From: Rana temporaria
Lineage: Eukaryota > Chordata > Amphibia > Anura > Ranidae
NCBI RefSeq assembly: GCF_905171775.1
Contig: NC_053495.1
Span: forward strand, 109,717,409 to 109,781,408
Direction: 5' to 3'
DNA length: 64,000 nucleotides
Shown here: one piece after another, positions 10,753 to 21,000 of the stretch
How positions within the stretch are numbered: the first letter of the stretch is position 1
How the letters are laid out: the number at the start of each line of letters is the position of its first letter
Notes under the pieces: model-generated
Database searches by the model: none
Seen by the model: the letters and a program-made list of their open reading frames with translations, nothing else
Told to the model about the DNA's origin: nothing
Made by a program: the position numbers and the translations under genes

Positions 10753-11796
10753 CAGTGGCATAACAACCGGGAGGGCTGCCGGTGCATCTGCCCCGGGCGC
10801 TGAGCTGAGGGGGGGCGCCAGCTGCTGGGCCGGGACATCCATGATCCACCTTCCCGCGCTGTGTGAGCCCGGCCACAGAGTCTGCGCTGCAGCCTCCATG
10901 TTACCAGCAGCCGCTACCGTCAGTCTGTAGCCGTGCGCCGCTCGTGTCCTCCCTCTCCCCTCCTCCTCCCTCCCTCACAGTCCGGAGCCGCTAGCACCAG
11001 GAAGAGGCCGCCCACCTGCCGAGTCACCGACAGCAGGGAGCGGCCACCCCAGCCATGTCCACCAAGGACGGTAAACACTCCACCACCGAGCGATTAAATA
11101 TGAGTGGGTTTGAATGTGTGTGGTCTCCACCGGCACCTCAAATCCTGAAAGCCTTTCCGCACTGTCACTTGTTTGTTCCGACACTTTTGCCGAAGTTCAG
11201 TCATCTATGATCTAATGCATGCATTTACTGTACTGGTAATTAATGCTTTTAGCTTTGTAATTAAAAAAAACACAAAGTTTGCTTTTATACTGGCTGGTGA
11301 TAAAGCAGCAAGCAAGAATTAAACCAAGATGAATTGCCTTCAGTTAAACAGAAAAGGAGAGGGAGGGGGATCGAGAAAGAAGGGATGGCGAGTTGCAGAT
11401 TAACGACCTGCAGAATGTTTAAATTAAGATGGCATGTAATTCAGAGTGGCTTTCCTATTTTATTACAGGGCAATTGCAGCCTAGTACAGTTTACAACGAG
11501 ACATAAATACTTATTTGCCATAAGATTTGTGAAGGCAAGCTCAGAGAAACTCAGTGCCTTCTGTATTGGCTCCTGCATAGCATGAGTGGGGGGATGCAAC
11601 AACCATTCTATGCATTGCAGAGAAATCCGTGCCATGGCTCCACTGCCTGCACATTTTTTTCTTGATTACTGTAGCTGTGAAGTGTCCCCTCGGCCGGGGC
11701 TGTCGGGGGAAGCCCCTCAGGCCGTCCTATATATAAGGGGGGGGGGGCAGAAAAAAAATTCTGCCCTGGGCGCACATAACTCTGGTTACGCCACTT
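10753..11796. mobile_element. hAT-superfamily element, 1.04 kb, with 8-bp target duplication
   Basis: The ends CAGTGGCATAAC and GGTTACGCCACT are inverted and typical of hAT. They are flanked by an exact 8-bp duplication GCCCCTAA (10745-10752 and 11797-11804). The left half is CpG-rich and promoter-like, with an exon-like start at 11055; the right half is A/T-rich. No transposase is present. Confidence 0.85.
11055..11070 (+). other. Exon-like start codon segment inside the hAT element
   Basis: A CpG-rich leader (about 10830-11054) runs into AGCCATG, a good initiation context. The frame reads MSTKD and reaches a splice donor G|GTAAAC at 11070/11071. It may be a captured host promoter plus first exon, or the relic of the transposase's own first exon. 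The host gene was not recognised. Confidence 0.3.
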
Positions 11797-11920
11797 GCCC
11801 CTAATAGACACAGGGTAACTTACACATAGGAGGGGCCGGGGGTGCTGGACAAGGAGTTTCCAGTGCTCTTCAAGGTAAGCTGGGTTCCACAAGCCCTTGG
11901 CCCAAAGTGACTCCTGTTAA

Positions 11921-12401
11921 AGGGGTTGTAAAGGAAAAAAATGTTTTCCATAAATAGCTTCCTTTACCTTAGTGCAGTCCTCCTTCACTTACCTCATCCT
12001 TCAATTTTGCTTATTTCTTCTGAGAAATGCTAACTTCCTGTTCTTCTGTCTGTAACTCACCACCGTAATGCGAGGCTTTCTTCCTGGTGTGGAGAAAGCC
12101 TCTTGAGGGGGCGAGCAGGAGTGTCAGGATGCCCACTAACACACAGCTCCTTTCTCTATCTGCAAAGTAGAGAGTGTCCTGACTTGCCTGCTCGCCCCCT
12201 CCCCCCTCAAGAGGCTTTCTCCACACCAGGAAGAAAGCCTCGCATTACTGTGTGGAGTTACAGACAGAAGAACAGGAAGTGAGCATTTCTCAGAAGAAAT
12301 AAGGACATTTAAAACCAAAATGGAAGGATGAGGTAAGTGAAGGAGGACTGCACTAAGGTAAAGGAAGCTATTTAGGAAACAAATAATTCTTTACAACCCC
12401 T
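11921..12401. mobile_element. Foldback MITE flanked by TTAA
   Basis: The ends AGGGGTTGTAAAG and CTTTACAACCCCT are inverted and lie between TTAA sites at 11917-11920 and 12402-12405, a piggyBac-type target. The two halves fold on each other through blocks such as AAAGCCTCTTGAGG. It has no coding capacity. Confidence 0.85.
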
Positions 12402-12405
12402 TTAA

Positions 12406-12862
12406 GTAAATTTTCAGCTGCTTTGCATACCAAAATGATTTGTTTTTAGAAATACCCTGACTATATTTGTTTTATAATGTGGAAAAAAAAAATGCATCTC
12501 TACTTTGTTTAATGTATAATGTATTTAATATATTTAACTCAATTCCAAATATTGTCACTATTTTATTTTCTCTTATTTATCCCAAGTGCAGGAACTCTAA
12601 ATATGTTTAGGTTTTGATACAATAGTCGGCTCAATAAGGTCCAAAACAAGGGCATATTTCTAGATATTGGGCATTTTCCTGTACAATGGAAATAATTCAC
12701 TGACTGGCTCGATGGGACCTTATAAAACAGGAAAGCCATTTCAAATGGGTTAAATAAAAAAGGTCAGATTGTACCAAATGTGTGTGTACTTGCAAAATGG
12801 TGAACAAATAAAGTGATTCTAAAGGAAAGATACAAATAAAAATAATAATAACAAACATGTCA
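12406..12862. other. A/T-rich gap without a recognised feature
   Basis: No motif, repeat terminus or coding frame was recognised between the TTAA MITE and the Harbinger element. Confidence 0.5.
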
Positions 12863-13032
12863 GGCCTCGTACACACGACAGAGAAACTCGACGTGCCAAG
12901 CCCGTCGAGTTCCTCGTCGAGTTCCTTGTTGAACTTGTCGAGAAGCTCGACAGGCTTGCTTTGCGTACACACGTAACAGACCAAAATCTGGTCGTTCTAC
13001 GGCGCGGTGACGCTCACGACGTATGACGCGAC

Positions 13033-13038
13033 TATAAA
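13033..13038 (+). promoter_or_regulatory. TATA box of the Harbinger transposase gene
   Basis: TATAAA lies about 325 bp upstream of the transposase ATG, inside the left end of the element and downstream of its CpG-rich subterminal region. Transcription would begin near 13065. Confidence 0.55.
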
Positions 13039-13357
13039 GGGGAGGTTTGATTTTGTTGGCGCCACCCTTGGGGCTCCTTTTGCTGATTCCGTGTTTACGC
13101 GTGTTAGTAAAAGTTTGGTGAGTGACGATTCGTGCTTTTCAGTCTTTGTGCTTTCAGATTGATCTCTGCCGTTCAGTTTGTACTTGTGGGGGTCGTATCT
13201 AGGCAATCGGGACGTGCGGTCAGGTCGTATTGTTTTACATTGCGGTCCTGTCCCCGCGTTTTTCATTGTCAGGGTCGTTCTTCATAGGTCTTGCTGTTCT
13301 TCACTGTGGTCTGTTTAGTGCAATTCTGATTTGTCGTTCGTAACTAGCCTTGTAGCC

Positions 13358-15440
13358 ATGTTGCAGGCACCTAGTCGTCGCCGACTTCGTGCTAAGCATC
13401 TTCTGTGTGTAGGTCTGTTTGTTTATGACCTAGACGATGAGGAGTTCATGAACAGGAGGAGGACGCGTTCATGGACCAAGAATTGGTTGCTCCGTAGGAA
13501 CCAATTCTCTCACATGCCTTTGCTGCGGGAGCTTCAGGAAAATAATCCTGTTGATTACAGGAATTTCCTGAGGATGTCTGATCCCGTCTTTCAGCACCTG
13601 TTGGCTTTGGTGTCCCCTTATATTACCAGGCAGGACACCGTTATGCGGGAAGCCATCAGTGCTGAGCAGAGGCTAGTTGCCACCCTCCGTTATCTGGCAA
13701 CTGGGAGAAGCCTTCAGGACTTAAAGTTCTCGACGGGCATCTCCCCCCAGGCTCTGGGCCTCATCATTCCTGACACCTGCTCTGCCATCATACAGGTTCT
13801 GCAGGAGGAATATATGAGGGTAAGTTTTCTCCTTTAATATCACATTTTATGTCTATAATATATGCTAATGTCTTGTAGTTATCTCCTCCTTCCCTAATTA
13901 CCATGTCTGGAATATGCTGTGAATGTCCCCTTTGCCCCCATGCATGCTGTAAACTTTGATGCCCCTTTTTTGGCCTACATGCATATTTCCCATCACTTAC
14001 CTCCCCAGCATGCTATCCTGGGCCCCAACCTACCTAGTCTAGTCACTTCCCAATGTATTGTGTTATATCCATTGTAATGTCCCCCCCCCTCCCCTCCAAA
14101 ATGTGTTGTAAAGTCTATGTTCACCAATAATCAAAATTATATTATTTTTGTACTCCCAAACTCATCTAGCCCTCCCCTCCAAAATGTGTTGTAAAGTCTA
14201 TGTTCACCAATAATCAAAATTATATTATTTTTGTACTCCCAAACTCATCTAGCCCTCCCCTCCAAAATGTGTTGTAAAGTCTATGTTCACCAATAATCAA
14301 AATTATATTATTTTTGTACTCCCAAACTCATCTAGCCCTCCCCTCCAAAATGTGTTGTAAAGTCTATGTTCACCAATAATCAAAATTATATTATTTTTGT
14401 ACTCCCAAACTCATCTAGCCCTCCCCTCCAAAATGTGTTGTAAAGTCTATGTTCACCAATAATCAAAATTATATTATTTTTGTACTCCCAAACTCATCTA
14501 GCCCTCCCCCAAACTTGGGCACTGGCCCATCAGAGGGGGTGTGTAATGTGTTAATTGTCTAAATCTATTTAGATATAATATGCTAGTTCCCAGAAATGTT
14601 AAAATGCTTATAATGTCTTTGTCTTATCTGCTTGCAAGGTTATGTGGCTAATTTTATGCATTTTTTCATCCCCAGCTTCCGTCCACACCACAGGAGTGGC
14701 AGTCTGTGGCTTTGGACTTCCAGACCCGATGGAACTTCCCCAACTGCGGGGGAGCCATCGACGGGAAGCACGTCCGCATCGTGCCTCCACCCCGTTCAGG
14801 ATCCCAGTTCTTTAACTATAAGGGGTTCAACAGTATTGTGCTGATGGCAGTGGTGTCAGCACAGTATGAATTCCTTTTTGTGGATGTCGGGATGAACGGA
14901 CGGATATCGGATGGGGGAGCCTTCAGGCAGACGGAGTTTGCGCTTCGCCTTCAGGATGATGATCTGTCATTGCCACCGGATGACCAGAATGTAGAAGGCC
15001 TGCCATTTGTTTTCCTGGCTGATGAAGCGTTTGCCCTGGGACTCCATCTTATGAGGCCATTTCCTCAGCGCACCCTCACCCCAGAGAGGAGTGTCTTTAA
15101 TTTCCGGCTGGGCCGAGCACGCAGAGTGGTTGAGAATGCTTTCGGCATCATGGCCAGCCGGTTCCGCCTTTTCCTCACCTCTCTCCACATGGCGGAATAT
15201 AAGTGGAATACTATTATTTTTGCATGCTGCATTCTCCATAATTTTTTGCGGAGACAATCTCCAAATTATATGGCCCTGGTTGGGCCTGAGGCACAACTTT
15301 TGGCTCCATCAGAAACTTTGGCGGGCCTTGAAGCTGGCCACACAGGACTGCCCCCCCAGAGTGCCCGTGAAGTCCGGGACAAATACATGGACTATTTCAT
15401 GGGTAGGGGGGCAATACCATCTCAAGCAAATTTGCCATAA
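13358..15440 (+). CDS. Harbinger (HARBI1-like) DDE transposase, two exons
   Basis: Exon 1 is 13358-13819 (462 nt) and exon 2 is 14676-15440 (765 nt). The junction is phase 0, using AGG|GTAAGT and a TTTCATCCCCAG acceptor, giving 408 aa. I chose the ATG at 13358 (GTAGCCATG) because the frame upstream has no ATG. Exon 1 encodes the N-terminal helical part (EEFMNRRR, FRNFL-like YRNFLRMSD and YLATGRSLQDL). Exon 2 encodes the DDE_Tnp_4 nuclease: Asp in GGAIDGKHV, Asp in FLADEAF, Glu in VVENAFGI. This nuclear enzyme cuts the element ends and 3-bp targets, normally with the Myb-like partner for nuclear import and DNA binding. No stop or frameshift interrupts it, so it may be functional. Confidence 0.92.
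14088..14508 (+). repeat. 83-bp tandem repeat in the transposase intron, about five copies
   Basis: The marker ATGTGTTGTAAAGTC recurs at 14101, 14184, 14267, 14350 and 14433, exactly 83 bp apart, and the copies look almost identical. The array lies wholly within the single intron of the transposase gene, between donor and acceptor. Confidence 0.93.
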
Positions 15441-15699
15441 TTTTATCTTTCACAAAAATAAATCCAAATCTTTTTTATAAACTTGTTATGTCTTGCTTGT
15501 GTTGCTTGGAGTTCTTTACTAAGTGTAACTAAGTGTATTTTCATTATCAACTAGCAAACATTTCCCAGGTGACCCCCAAACCAAACACATAGAAAATTTA
15601 ACGTATTTTAGGAAAAACACCACACACTTTTTTGAGGTTCAAAAGCTCTTTATTTTACTAATTTTTTTTTGGTTTGTTTTCCAAAATACCCTACAAAAA

Positions 15700-16030
15700 T
15701 ATTTGGTTTTTTTTTATCATACAATATACAATCATTTTTGTATTTTTTTTGGTCTTTTTTTCTCATACAATATACAATCATTTTTGTAATTTTTTTGGTC
15801 TTTTTTCTCATACAATATACAATCATTTTTGTAATTGTTTTGGTCTTTTTTCTCATACAATATACAATCATTTTTGTAATTTTTTTGGTCTTTTTTCTCA
15901 TACAATATACAATCATTTTTGTAATTTTTTTGGTCTGTTTTCTCATACAATATACAATCATTTTTGTAATTTTTTTGGTCTTTTTTCTCATACAATATAC
16001 AATCATTTTTGTAATTTTTTTGGTCTTTTT
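15700..16030 (+). repeat. Tandem repeat, about 44 bp, downstream of the transposase
   Basis: About seven copies of a unit containing CATACAATATACAATCA and a T-run occur between the two convergent gene ends. The long frames read across it on both strands are products of the repeat and are not genes. Confidence 0.9.
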
Positions 16031-16039
16031 TATCTTAAT

Positions 16040-16260
16040 AAACATTAAAATCTGTTTTTTTTTATTTTTTTTTTGTTTTTTTAATTAAAGAAACTGTAAA
16101 ATCTGGTTATTTTATTTTTTTGTTTTTTTTAATTAAATAAAGTATAAAATCTGGTTATTTTTTTTTTTATTTTTTTTTTTATTAAATAAAGTCTAAAATC
16201 TGTTTTTTTTTTTTTTTTTTTTTTTTTTTTATTAAATAAACAGTAAAATCTGGTATTTTC
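16040..16260 (+). repeat. Poly-T tracts with TTAAATAAAGT-type spacers
   Basis: Four or five homopolymeric T runs alternate with ATTAAATAAA and TAAAATCTG boxes. On the minus strand these lie just past the Myb gene stop and could include its poly(A) signal region. Confidence 0.7.
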
Positions 16261-16279
16261 GAAAAAAAAAAATTCTGAT

Positions 16280-17516
16280 TCAGACTCTCCCCAAAACATC
16301 AAGTAAATTTTTTAATTTATTTTCCACCCTCCTTGTTCTTTCTTTAATTTTTCGGTTGGCCAGATGAATCTCCTCCACCTCTTCTCTGCAGGCCCAGATT
16401 TCCGATATAACCATCTGGACAGTATGCCTGTCCAAGCCACCACCTGATCCTGAAATGTGGGACAAAACCATTTTTTAAAATTAGGCAGGCCTATATCTAC
16501 ATTACCTGAAGCTGGGTTAGTTATATGTTACTTTACCTGATGTGGTGGCAGGCTGCGCATCATCACCATCCCTCGGGGGTGTGGCTTGCTGGACTTCTTG
16601 CTCCCGTGACGAAGCTTCATGACGCCCTACGAGAATGAAGAAAATGGAAACAGGATTTTTATAGCTTATAGGCCTGAAAGAGGAATATGATTCACTTTAT
16701 AAAATTTCTGGGACTATTGATGTTTTGAAAAACCCCTCAGGGCAAAACACAGGATTGAAGGCATTCACAAAGATCATGACAATTCTTGTAGCTTTGGTCT
16801 ACTTTTAAACATGTAAGCCAACCAAGTATACACTGGATCACCTCACCTCTGTGTGAACCCCAAAATGGGTTATTAAAGGGGACAACAATTATGCAAATGA
16901 GTCCACATGTGTTACCGACTGCTGAGCAGACTCTCCTTTTACTGTATATATTTAAATTTAACAAAAAGTTTTGTTGTTTTAATAGCACATCTACATCATT
17001 TTCACGATTGATCTCACCCCAATTTTTGTGAAATGTCATAATTTTGAGGATTTTAAACACAATATTTTGTCGTTCCGAATGTACGTCCAGTTTGACGACA
17101 AATTCTTGTGCAGAAAAACATAATACAGTACAACCTGAAATAAAAAACACATGGCGCGGAACAAATCTTACAAAATATATAACAAACTTACTTCTTCTAA
17201 TCACTCTCCTGATCCTCTTCATTTGTTCCGGCTCCCGTTTTTTCAGGTCACACCACCTTTTCCGGATCTGCTCCTTGGACCTTTTCACCCCAAATTTATG
17301 ATGGAGACTCCTCCTCACCTTCTCCATTATTTGGGCCTTGACCTTATTAGGGTACTTGTATGGCCCATGCCTCCCATCATAGTCCTCTGCTTTGAGGATG
17401 AGGACCATCTCCACCATTTCCTCAAAGGTCATGTTGGTGGCCTTAAAACGGATTCTCCGTGTCATTCCTCGTCCCACCTGGCCTGGCTCCTGTCTTGCTG
17501 CCATATTCTCCAACAT
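16280..17516 (-). CDS. Harbinger Myb/SANT-like DNA-binding protein, three exons
   Basis: On the minus strand exon 1 is 17516-17192, exon 2 16626-16537 and exon 3 16449-16280: 585 nt in total, 194 aa plus stop, with both junctions in frame. Donors are GAA|GTAAGT and CAG|GTAAAG; acceptors end CTCGTAG and CATTTCAG. The N-terminal half is a SANT/Myb-like fold of the NAIF1 type (FEEMVEMVLILKAEDYDG and then KEQIRKRWCDLKKREPEQMK), followed by basic residues. Exon 2 is acidic and polar; exon 3 predicts a helix or coiled coil (CREEVEEIHLANRKIKERTR). In Harbinger systems this partner binds the transposase and the terminal DNA. It runs convergently with the transposase. It looks intact. Confidence 0.88.
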
Positions 17517-17614
17517 GTGCTCCCAACAAAAAAAAGATGGAAAAGGGGCGGGGAAAATACGACACCATGAACGTCAGGGGCGGGGAGACGTGCGTAAAGT
17601 CCCACATGCGCGTG

Positions 17615-17620
17615 TATAAA
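17615..17620 (+). promoter_or_regulatory. Candidate upstream TATA box for the MADF gene
   Basis: TATAAA on the plus strand is followed by a CpG-rich leader and a splice donor CCG|GTATGT near 17694. It sits about 100 bp from the divergent Myb gene start, so the spacer could act as a bidirectional promoter. Confidence 0.4.
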
Positions 17621-18166
17621 GGGCTACCACGTGAGTAAAAGGGGCGTTCACAGTTTGTGGAAGACGGCGGAGATAACGATCGGGTCAAAGACCGGTATGT
17701 AACTACATTTTACATGTTATTCTTGATTGAATGATTTAGTGGGCTACATCTTAGGTTCATAAATTAAAACATAGCTAGTTCGAAATTTGAAGGTAATGGT
17801 CCGCTATAGTGCCGTCGTACGTAACCAACGCTTTGATTATGCATTTTGATCCAACTACTGTTGTGTGGGCAATCTCGGTTCTCATCAGGATGTCTTCTAA
17901 AAACAAGTCGGTTTAAACATGATGCAAATGGTCGCTTTTATGTCTTGACCAAACTAGATCGGAGTGCTTTTCTCTAACTAACGTTTCATACACAAATGAG
18001 GATGAGATCTGGCTTATTAGTTCGACACAACTGGTCATCTGTTTCCTAGGAACTGACCCAACATGATCTGCTGCCAATTCCTCCTTGTCGTTTTTGCGAC
18101 GGAAGATAAGGGGCGGGGGGAAACATCAATTTTTTTTAAGCATGGGCGGATGTCGTGTGCGGAGTG

Positions 18167-18173
18167 TATATAA
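18167..18173 (+). promoter_or_regulatory. Candidate second TATA box for the MADF gene
   Basis: TATATAA is followed by a leader and a possible donor, TAG|GTATGC, near 18241. The first coding exon begins after an acceptor at 18791, so a non-coding first exon is plausible. Confidence 0.45.
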
Positions 18174-18797
18174 GGCTCGAACACACGTAGCGTCCATACG
18201 ACCGGGTTGCGTAAGAAAGACGTTTGAACGACAAGCGTGTAGGTATGCTTCGAACTTGGGACAGCAGTGGCATATTCAGGAAAGACAGACATTTAAAGGA
18301 GCAATAAGCCCAAATTGTTTGGGGCAGAAATAACTAACTTTACATTATATCAGTCTTGATTTCATGTCCTCATTGTCCCTTTTTGCTTTTAAGCAGCTGT
18401 AATCCTTTGCATAAATCCTCACTTCCTGGTTCTCTGGCTCCCTCTAAAAATTATCAGGGGAGCTTGTCACTGTGGTCTAAGCTGTGTGTCTAAAAATCCA
18501 CCAAAACAATGCTAATAATTTTTGAAATGAAAATATGCCCTGGATTTTTTTTTTTTTTTGTTCTGTGTGTCTCTTTACTTCACAGAAACATTAAATAATT
18601 TTAAAAGCAAAAGTGAAACTAGAGGCACATTATATGTATGCACTTGTATGTCTCTAGACCCTGTAAACAGTCATTTCCTCCAAAAAAAGAGTTATCCATT
18701 ATTGACCCTTTAAGGGCTAGCTTGTGAGAAAGAGTAATTAACTTTATAGACTGTGTATTGACATTATTTTTTTCTCCTTGGTTTTGGACAGGAAAAG

Positions 18798-20851
18798 ATG
18801 AACCTGTTTAACAGACCTGAATTTTTGGAGATATTTATTGATCGGTGGCAAGAACTTCCTGTTCTGTGGGCCACCAAAGACCGCATATCTCGAAACAGAA
18901 AGTTGCGCAAAACCGCACTGGAGAGCCTGCTCCCACTTGTGCGGAGACAGGTGGGGTTTGATGTGACAACTGACCAGTTGGAGGTCAAAATTGGGACCTT
19001 GAGAGGCACCTACAGGAAGGCACGCAACAAGGTCTTGGCTTCGATGAGGTCTGGAGCTGGAGCAGGGCAGGTATTTAAACCCAAGTTGTGGTACTACAGC
19101 AAACTGAGCTTCCTGGATGAACACCTGGAGGTAAGGGAGTCACTTTCGAGCCTTGCCCCCAGAAGGCACAGAAGGTCCAGCCTTCCCTCCAGCCTTCCCT
19201 CCAGCCAACCTGCTGCTCCCTCTGCAGATGAACCCTCTCAGAAGCCTTCCATCCTGGATGAAGATCCGGATTTGCCCAGCTGGAGCCAGGTATATAGTAC
19301 TTTCAATGTGCAAATGTGTGGTGTTTAAATGTTGTTAAAGAGATGTAAATTAAGATTTTAAAGGTAAAAAAAAATTCGAGCTAAAAGTGTTATACAGAAC
19401 ATTTGTCAGTATTGGCCAGGAATTTTTTTGGTGTGATTGACCATAAAACATGGGTCACAATGATTGGCTTAGCTAAGTCGTGACTAAAAAATATGCAACA
19501 GTCAGGAGCTTAAAAAAAAATATTTTAATTTAAAAAAAAAGTAAAACTGTACTTTTTTTCCATACACAGGACGAGACCAGGCAGCAGGAGGATCAGGAAA
19601 ATGCCAGGCAGGAGGAGGACAGGGTGAGTGGCTTGGAGGAGGCTGCAGGCCCAAGTATCTTGAACGTGGTGGCAGGCCCAAGTGGAGCGGATGAGGTGGC
19701 AGGCCCAAGTGGGTTGGACGAGGTTGCTGGGCGAAGTACAAGATGTCAGGTGTCTCCTCTTCGCCTGCGTCCGAGAAGGCAGGTGAGGGATACAAGGGTG
19801 CGTGACGCCTCACTAGCCCTCATTCGGGACGCCCATGCAACCCTTCAACAGCCTCCCACTGCTCAGGAGGGATTTGTAACGGTGGTTTTGGCCAAAATGT
19901 CCGAAATGACAGTAGACCAGCGCCTCCTCTTTGAGGGACTCCTCATCACCCTCGCAAATCAGGGGGTGAGGGGTCTTCTCACGGAGGACACTGTCATTTG
20001 CCGCCATCCCCATCCTCACACACCACATAACTCCCAAGCTCCCCCACCTTCTTCTTCTTCTCATGCTCCTTCTCAAGCTCCCCCACCTTCTTCTTCTTCT
20101 CATGCTCCTTCTCAAGCTCCCCCACCTTCTTCTTCTTCTCATGCTCCTTCTCAAGCTCCCCCACCTTCTTCTTCTTCTCATGCTCCTTCTCAAGCTCCCC
20201 CACCTTCTTCTTCTTCTCATGCTCCTTCTCAAGCTCCCCCCACCTTCTTCTTCTTCTCATGCTCCTTCTCAACCTCCCCCACCTTCTTCTTCTCATGCTC
20301 CATCTGAACATTCTTCTTCCTCTTCTTCTCCTGCTCCTTCTGAACATTCTTCTTCCTCTTCTTCTCCTGCTCCTTCTGAACATTCTTCTTCCTCTCCTTC
20401 TCCTGCTCCTTCTTAACATTCTTCTTCCTCTTCTTCTCCTGCTCCTTCTCAACATTCTTCTTCCTCTTCTTCTTCTACTACTCCTCCTCCTTCTACTCCT
20501 CCTCCTTCTACTGCTCCTCCTCCTTCTACTGCTCCTCCTCCTTCTACTGCTCCTCCTCCTTCTACTGCTCCTTCTACTACTCCTCCTCCTTCTACTACTC
20601 CTCCTCCTTCTACTCCTCCTCCTTCTAATGCTCCACCTCCTTCTACTACTCCTCCTCCTTCTACTGCTCCTCCTCCTCCACCTCCTCCTCCACCACCGTC
20701 GTCTACTCATCCTCCTGGCATGAGTACTACCCCTGTGGCACCACCTCCAGCCAGGCAAAAGAGGAAGGCTGCTGAGAAGGCTGCAGAGAAGGTGAAAGAG
20801 CAGGCTGCAGGGAAGCCACCAAGGAAGGCCTTGAAGAAATCAAGAAAGTGA
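18798..20851 (+). pseudogene. MADF-domain protein gene of the Harbinger element, frameshifted
   Basis: Exon 18798-19289 follows an acceptor (TTTTGGACAG) and starts ATG. It encodes a MADF DNA-binding domain (FIDRWQELPVLWATKDRISR, then KIGTLRGTYRKARNKV and KLWYYSKLSFLDEHL). A donor CCAG|GTATAT joins it in frame to an exon starting at 19570. That exon encodes three AGPSG-type repeats, a helical segment (LAKMSEMTVDQRLLFEGLL), long Pro/Ser repeats and a basic tail ending KKSRK, a likely nuclear signal. The copy is damaged: an extra C near 20238 shifts the frame, and a TAA replaces GAA at 20414-20416. The tail remains in the shifted frame to a TGA at 20849. A third, MADF-type accessory protein is unusual for Harbinger; a DNA-binding role is inferred. 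Confidence 0.8.
20039..20690 (+). repeat. Coding tandem repeats, Pro/Ser/Thr-rich
   Basis: About six 39-bp units containing GCTCCCCCACCTTCTTC are followed by about four 36-bp units with GAACATTCTTCTTCC, then many CTCCTCCTCCTTCTACT units. They form the linker of the MADF protein, and slippage here probably caused its frameshift. Long frames on the opposite strand are shadows. Confidence 0.92.
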
Positions 20852-20854
20852 CTC

Positions 20855-21000
20855 CCTTACTTCCATGTGGTGTACCAGAGTTCAGGCTGCTATAGTACCA
20901 CAACCTGGTGACATCTGCCTGCCCTGCTCCAGTTTGTGACCTCGGGGAGTCCAAGACCTTGATGCGTTCCTTCCTGAATGAACCTCTCAAGTCCCCATTT
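20855..21000 (-). pseudogene. Antisense fragment of a MADF-domain exon
   Basis: On the minus strand the sequence reads RGSFRKERIKVLDSPRSQTG and then RLWYYSSLNS, matching the second half of the MADF domain encoded at about 18990-19130. It even ends at the same AAGTAAGGGAGTCAC exon edge. It lies tail-to-tail with the MADF gene, whose stop it adjoins. It is too diverged from the upstream copy to be a recent local duplication, so it may derive from a relative. Confidence 0.7.

Noticed and set aside
14088..14508. CRISPR-like array
   Set aside because: Regular 83-bp spacing arises from whole-unit tandem repeats without distinct spacers, in an intron of an animal transposon.
15650..16088. Frames of 124-139 codons on both strands
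   Set aside because: All derive from the 44-bp tandem repeat and T-rich tracts beyond the transposase gene.
19813..20758. Arg-rich and Leu-rich frames opposite or out of frame with the MADF gene
   Set aside because: They are shadow frames of the Pro/Ser coding repeats. The frame that keeps domain order and splice sites is the MADF one.
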